A stretch of DNA of 64,000 bases from Anas platyrhynchos (taxonomy: Eukaryota; Chordata; Aves; Anseriformes; Anatidae): positions 18,746,501 to 18,810,500 of the forward strand of contig NC_092597.1 in the NCBI RefSeq assembly GCF_047663525.1. Reading direction: 5' to 3'. Position 1 is the first letter of the stretch. Each line of letters starts with the position of its first letter. Position numbers and translations under genes: made by a program. The notes under the pieces were generated by a model. The model was not told the DNA's origin. It searched no databases and worked only from the letters and a program-made list of their open reading frames with translations. Below are positions 59,795-64,000 of this stretch, piece by piece.

Positions 59795-62700
59795 TTTTCA
59801 AGAACATGTTTAATGATGGCAGTTTCTACTGAAACGTGAGATGTCCATTCAAACTTGTCCTACCATTTTTCTTATAAAAAAAAAAGCTTTGGTCACAATG
59901 ACAAATTATCTTATACATATTTTAAAACAAAGTTCAAGCGATTACACAAAACACATGGTCCTGATAACTCCTCACACAAAACCTGCAGCAGCAGAAACTC
60001 ATTGAACAAAAGAAATACAATCTTAACAACTACAACATGCTGCCCTGCAGAGATTATACCATGTACAGTGATTTAGAGGGAACAGTTAACAAAGTGTTCA
60101 AATGCATTAGCTCTTGTGTGTTCATTAGACTTCCACAAGTCATTTTGGGCTTATGATAAGCATTGACCTCTGCACAAGTCAGTGTGCTGAACAAGTGCTT
60201 GCAGCCATCTCTACACCATCGAGGGGGGGGGGAAAAAACCACAAACCTACTTGTGCACTTCTGCCTTAATTCTGCAGGCAAGCATGGCATGCAACTTCTG
60301 GCTTCTCAAATGTAACCTGCACTGCCAGGGCTGCTGGAGTAAAGAAGCTGCAGTTCTGCACAGGGCTTTTCTCCACAGCACAGCATGCACAAAGAGGAAA
60401 GCTTCTAATTTGCGTGCTCTGTTTGCCTCTGCTACTAGTCAGTGGATTTTGTAAGCAGCGAGCGAGCTGCAGGCAGACATCTATAATAATGTTTCTCTTT
60501 TCATTTTCTGTAACAAAAAAAATGCCTTTAAAAATGCTCTTGAACAAAGAAAGCTTGGCTAAGCAACACAAAATAGCAGCAAATACTAAGACATTACAAT
60601 CACAATCAGATTAAATCTGCAGTGTAAAATACACAAACGTTAAGGTAAAACATTCATGTAGTGGTTAATGGCTAATTCTTCTCTGATGAACTCCTAGACC
60701 TACCCGAACAAAACAGTCCAAATTATTAAAATTATGTTTTAAACGAATTCCTAGCATTAAAAAAATATTCATATATATACTATTAGATGAGTCACATCAA
60801 GTGCTCTTAAAATCTTAACTAAATATAACTATAGAATATTTAACTAGACACTTTAAATCACATACAGCAACTTCTGTAGAGGTAAACATTGCCTCACATT
60901 TGCAACAGCAACTGAGTATCAAACAAAGCATTCAGGTTATGTTCATGACCATGAGCAACCGGTGAGGCTGGCCTTTTATTTCCACCAGGCAGCTGCTGCT
61001 TCCTCCCAAGCACTCAATAGCTCATGGCACAGGGGTTGGGACCCCCGAGGAGCCAGCTGGGCAGCTCCATCCCCCAGCATCTTACGTACTTGATCCCCAT
61101 CCACCAGCAAGACTCGGCCCCGTTACAGAATAAGGGATTTTCAGCCACAAGCAAGCAGAGCAGATGTTCTTTGCCAGAGTAACTCAGCAAATGACCTAAA
61201 GTTGGTGGAAAATCTCATTTTAAGAACTGGCTTACCCTTGGAAGTACCCTTCCGTGCATCTTTACCTCTCAGTTCTCTCCTAGGTAACTTGGTCTTGCCT
61301 CTCATGCTAAGAGGATTTATTCCCTCTCTCCCCACCTCTTCTGGAATGCCTGGTGCTCAGCTGGATGCCTTTGGCAGAACCATGGGCATGAACATGTTGC
61401 TGTGGTGTCTGCTCAGGCAGCACAGCCACCTGGCTCCATCACCTGCAAATGCAACCAGGAGCTTCTAACCCAGCCTTTCTCTCAGCATCGCCACTTCTTT
61501 GACTTCAAAAGGGCTGTCTTGGATCAGTTCCTGATCCTCAAAGTATTTTAGTCCTGAAGGAATGCAATATTTCCTACAGAATCATCCAGCCTAAATCTGA
61601 AACCTGTCTTACCAAGGTGGGGAAAAGATCCCCGGCTTTCATCTCAACCTGCAGCATCGTTCAACCTACTGGTCCCTGCAACTTCCACCAGCCAGGAGAC
61701 AACTTGCTCAGCCCCAGCATCAGTTCTTCCACTCCCACCGTAGTAGCTGACATGTTAAATATTGCTTAGTAACAGTAACGTGGAATGACTCAAATTCATT
61801 CCATGAATGAAAATAACAAAGCATTTTTATATTGCCTTGATGACTAACGTTAACACAACAGTCTGCTGTGGGATTTTTCCATCCCGGCTGAGAGGGCTGT
61901 TTGCGAAGCCTTTGCTGAGTCACAGTTAGGGAAAGCAAGCGATGGCATGGGAGCTGCTCTGAGGAAAGCACAAGGCTGCTGGGGAAAAAAAAAATTCCCT
62001 TCACCTCCTTTTACTGACTGCAGGGCCCAAGGGAACCATGCAGAACTAGCGTAGGTTGTGGTATCATGACGAAGCAGTTTAGTGTTCTCAGCGATACTCG
62101 GATTGCGAAAAAAGGAGAAAAAAAAAAGCGACTCACTGCAGTCTCCTTGAAGGGTTGTAACTGGAGGAGGAGGTGGTCAAGCAAACAGCGGGACAATCCT
62201 AAAACAATTAGAAAATGCACAGTCCTGACAAAAAGTTTCAGCCAGCTTCAAGCCCAAAGGAAGAAGGTGTTAAGGGGTGCAGCAAACAGTAAACATGCCA
62301 AAGAGGAGCCTGAGCTGCATCTGTGGTTACTTTAAAGGAAAACCGCAAAGTAAAGAAACTAAACCAGTTAGGTCTGCCCTTTCTGACAGCCTGAAAAGTA
62401 CACATTCCTGCGGTTTCCTAAACCCAATCCATCCAGATGCAGCTATCTAATTCTCGTAATGCCATCCCACAGCTCTGACCTCTGCAGCATGAAGCATAGC
62501 AGGGAGTAATGGCTAAAAATGCGTCCTTGAGTTTAATGGGATTTGTCAAGCAGGTGGTAGGGGAAAACTTCCAGTTTGATACAGATTAAGATCACTTACA
62601 CAAAGCTTCCATGAAGAATAAGTAGTGTTCTTTCTGCAATCTAATCGTTTCACACGAGGACTTACTTTGCTTAGAAAAAAAGTAATATAGATGATTGGTA

Positions 62701-64000
62701 GACAAGTTACAGTAAGCACAGGACACGGAGCAGTACAAAACGCCTTTAGTCCCTGTGGAAGGGCAGAAAATTACAAAAATATATCTTCTTTAATCCAAGA
62801 CTGTTGTGGTTTAGGGCATGCCTGATTCTTCCTATTTCCCTGTGGTCTCATTTATTGAAGTTGGTCTGGTCAGAGCTCCTTGGGACAATGAGACTGTCAC
62901 TATGAAAGCTTAGTGCAATAGTTTTTGCTCTAAAAAAAAAAAAAAATCAGTAGCAAGTCAAAAAAAATGTTCTGCATAAGTCAACCTTTCACCCCCTTCC
63001 CCCCAAAACCCTACACTAAACATAGTGTGGTATTTCAGCATGGATTACTTGCATTTTTATCACCTCAAGTCATAAGACACTTCTGTAAGGCCCAGAAAAA
63101 ACATCCTTCCTAATTTTTGAACATGTGATCTGTTTTACCGTGACCAAAGTTTAACAGCGACTGCAGTACTGAATTGGGATTTTAGAAAATAAGTCCTTGG
63201 GGGCAGCTTGATTCAATCTTCCTTTTCTTCTTTCTTCTGCAAAATTTCATTAGACCGTAATGAGCTGCAAGTCAGTACGTGGGGCTGCACCTTGTCATGC
63301 TTTAGTGACACAGCAGTCCTCTGAAGCAAGAGACAGATGAGTTTGCAAGGAGGAACTCCAGTCATTCCAACATAGTAGTTGAGAAACCAGGAAACCAAAG
63401 GGCGATGTTTTGGTCAGAAGATCCATAGCCTGCTGTACGAACAGCACCTCGAGGAGGTGAGGCTTGGTTTGGTTTTAACGCTGCAGAGATGAAAGCCTCC
63501 CCTTTCACAGTTATGGCTTCAGCAGGTCCCTCGAGAGCAGGATGACATCTGGCAGGGCACCAGTGCTCCACACAACTGCTCTACCTGGAAAGCAGGAAGA
63601 ATTAGTACAGTTGCAGAAGATTGGCAATTAAATAGCTGACAGAGATGAGAACTGATGTGCACAGTGGGGGGAAAAAAAAACAAAGTCACAAAGGTAGTGT
63701 TATTTGCTCTGATTGCTATCAGTTCCCTCCAGCAGCTGATTTCCATGGTGACACTGGACACAGAGATGAGGTTATTGCTATGCCAGGAGAAGCTAGACCA
63801 AGCAAAGAAAAAAGTAGTTAAATCAGACACAGCCCAGACACTGAAAGGTCCTGTGGCCAGCCCCTGAACAGAATAGAGAAGGGAGTGTGTACACAACAGG
63901 AGGGCACTGCAGGGCCAGAACATCTCAGATCCCACACCAATGCAACCCCTTGCTAACCAAGGCATGTGGACTGTCTTCTTTGCAATGGCTTCTCTTCCTC
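59795..64000 (-). other. Candidate long 3'UTR of a convergent minus-strand gene (possibly FAM174B)
   Basis: On the minus strand this block ends with ATTAAA at 59809-59814 and a GU-rich stretch just beyond it (59773-59787), a standard poly(A) site arrangement. Additional minus-strand AATAAA signals lie at 62851-62856, 61316-61321 and 60975-60980. The sequence is clearly more AT-rich than the DNA to its left and has no credible coding frame. In mammals FAM174B lies downstream of ST8SIA2 on the opposite strand, as I remember it, so its terminal exon is the best guess. No FAM174B coding sequence was found, so the coding part would lie beyond the window. Confidence 0.45.
59809..59814 (-). terminator. 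Minus-strand poly(A) signal (ATTAAA) with GU-rich downstream element
   Basis: Plus-strand TTTAAT, read as ATTAAA on the minus strand. About 25 bases further along the minus strand is a TGTGCTGTGTGTT stretch, a good downstream element. Cleavage would fall near 59785-59800. Confidence 0.5.

Noticed and set aside
63213-63965. Minus-strand frames near the window end (61 and 148 codons), considered as FAM174B or other terminal coding exon
   Set aside because: Neither resembles the FAM174B C-terminus (acidic stretch before a FDIKYR-type end) as I remember it, nor any other neighbour. Treated as 3'UTR.
1-64000. tRNA, rRNA, CRISPR arrays, bacterial operons, viral or toxin genes
   Set aside because: None seen. 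The intron-containing structure, CpG island and poly(A) signals show vertebrate nuclear DNA; no endogenous viral gene was recognised.

Overview
This is vertebrate nuclear DNA, most probably from a bird. It holds one complete protein-coding gene that I recognise with high confidence: ST8SIA2 (STX), the alpha-2,8-polysialyltransferase that builds polysialic acid on NCAM and a few other glycoproteins. The bird call rests on three things: a compact gene (about 25.7 kb from start codon to stop, against my recollection of a much longer mammalian gene), very few interspersed repeats apart from one probable CR1 LINE tail, and a protein very close to the mammalian enzyme but not identical. I cannot name the species.

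Layout. 1-12,359 is upstream intergenic DNA with no supportable gene, only short repeats and AT-rich, TAAT-rich blocks that could be neural or developmental enhancers. 12,360-13,400 is a CpG island with GC boxes and no TATA box close to the start codon; it contains exon 1. ST8SIA2 then runs on the plus strand in six coding exons: 12,682-12,785, 26,232-26,294, 28,220-28,348, 28,819-29,076, 30,846-31,139 and 38,089-38,377. The exons sum to 1,137 nt (378 codons plus stop), all five introns are GT-AG, and all five lie in phase 2. The 3'UTR follows 38,377. The first AATAAA is at 40,452, and a cluster of further signals lies near 43.5 kb.

From about 43.5 to 59.8 kb I see no gene, only short repeats and candidate conserved noncoding blocks. 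At 59,809-59,814 there is a good minus-strand poly(A) signal with a GU-rich element beyond it. From there to the window end the sequence is AT-rich and looks like a long 3'UTR of a convergent minus-strand gene. By remembered synteny (SLCO3A1 - ST8SIA2 - FAM174B - CHD2) the best candidate is FAM174B, but no FAM174B coding sequence is visible here, so that name is inference.

The encoded enzyme is a Golgi type II membrane protein. It has a short cytoplasmic tail, one membrane anchor, an acidic/glycine-serine stem, a polybasic region, and a GT29 catalytic domain with sialyl motifs L, S, III and VS plus the polysialyltransferase domain. I found no bacterial-type systems, CRISPR arrays, rRNA or tRNA genes, and no convincing new biological system. 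The observations most worth checking are the weak splice donor of the small in-frame exon 2, the convergent 3' end at 59.8 kb, a CTCF-like site just before the first ST8SIA2 poly(A) signal, and the candidate enhancers.
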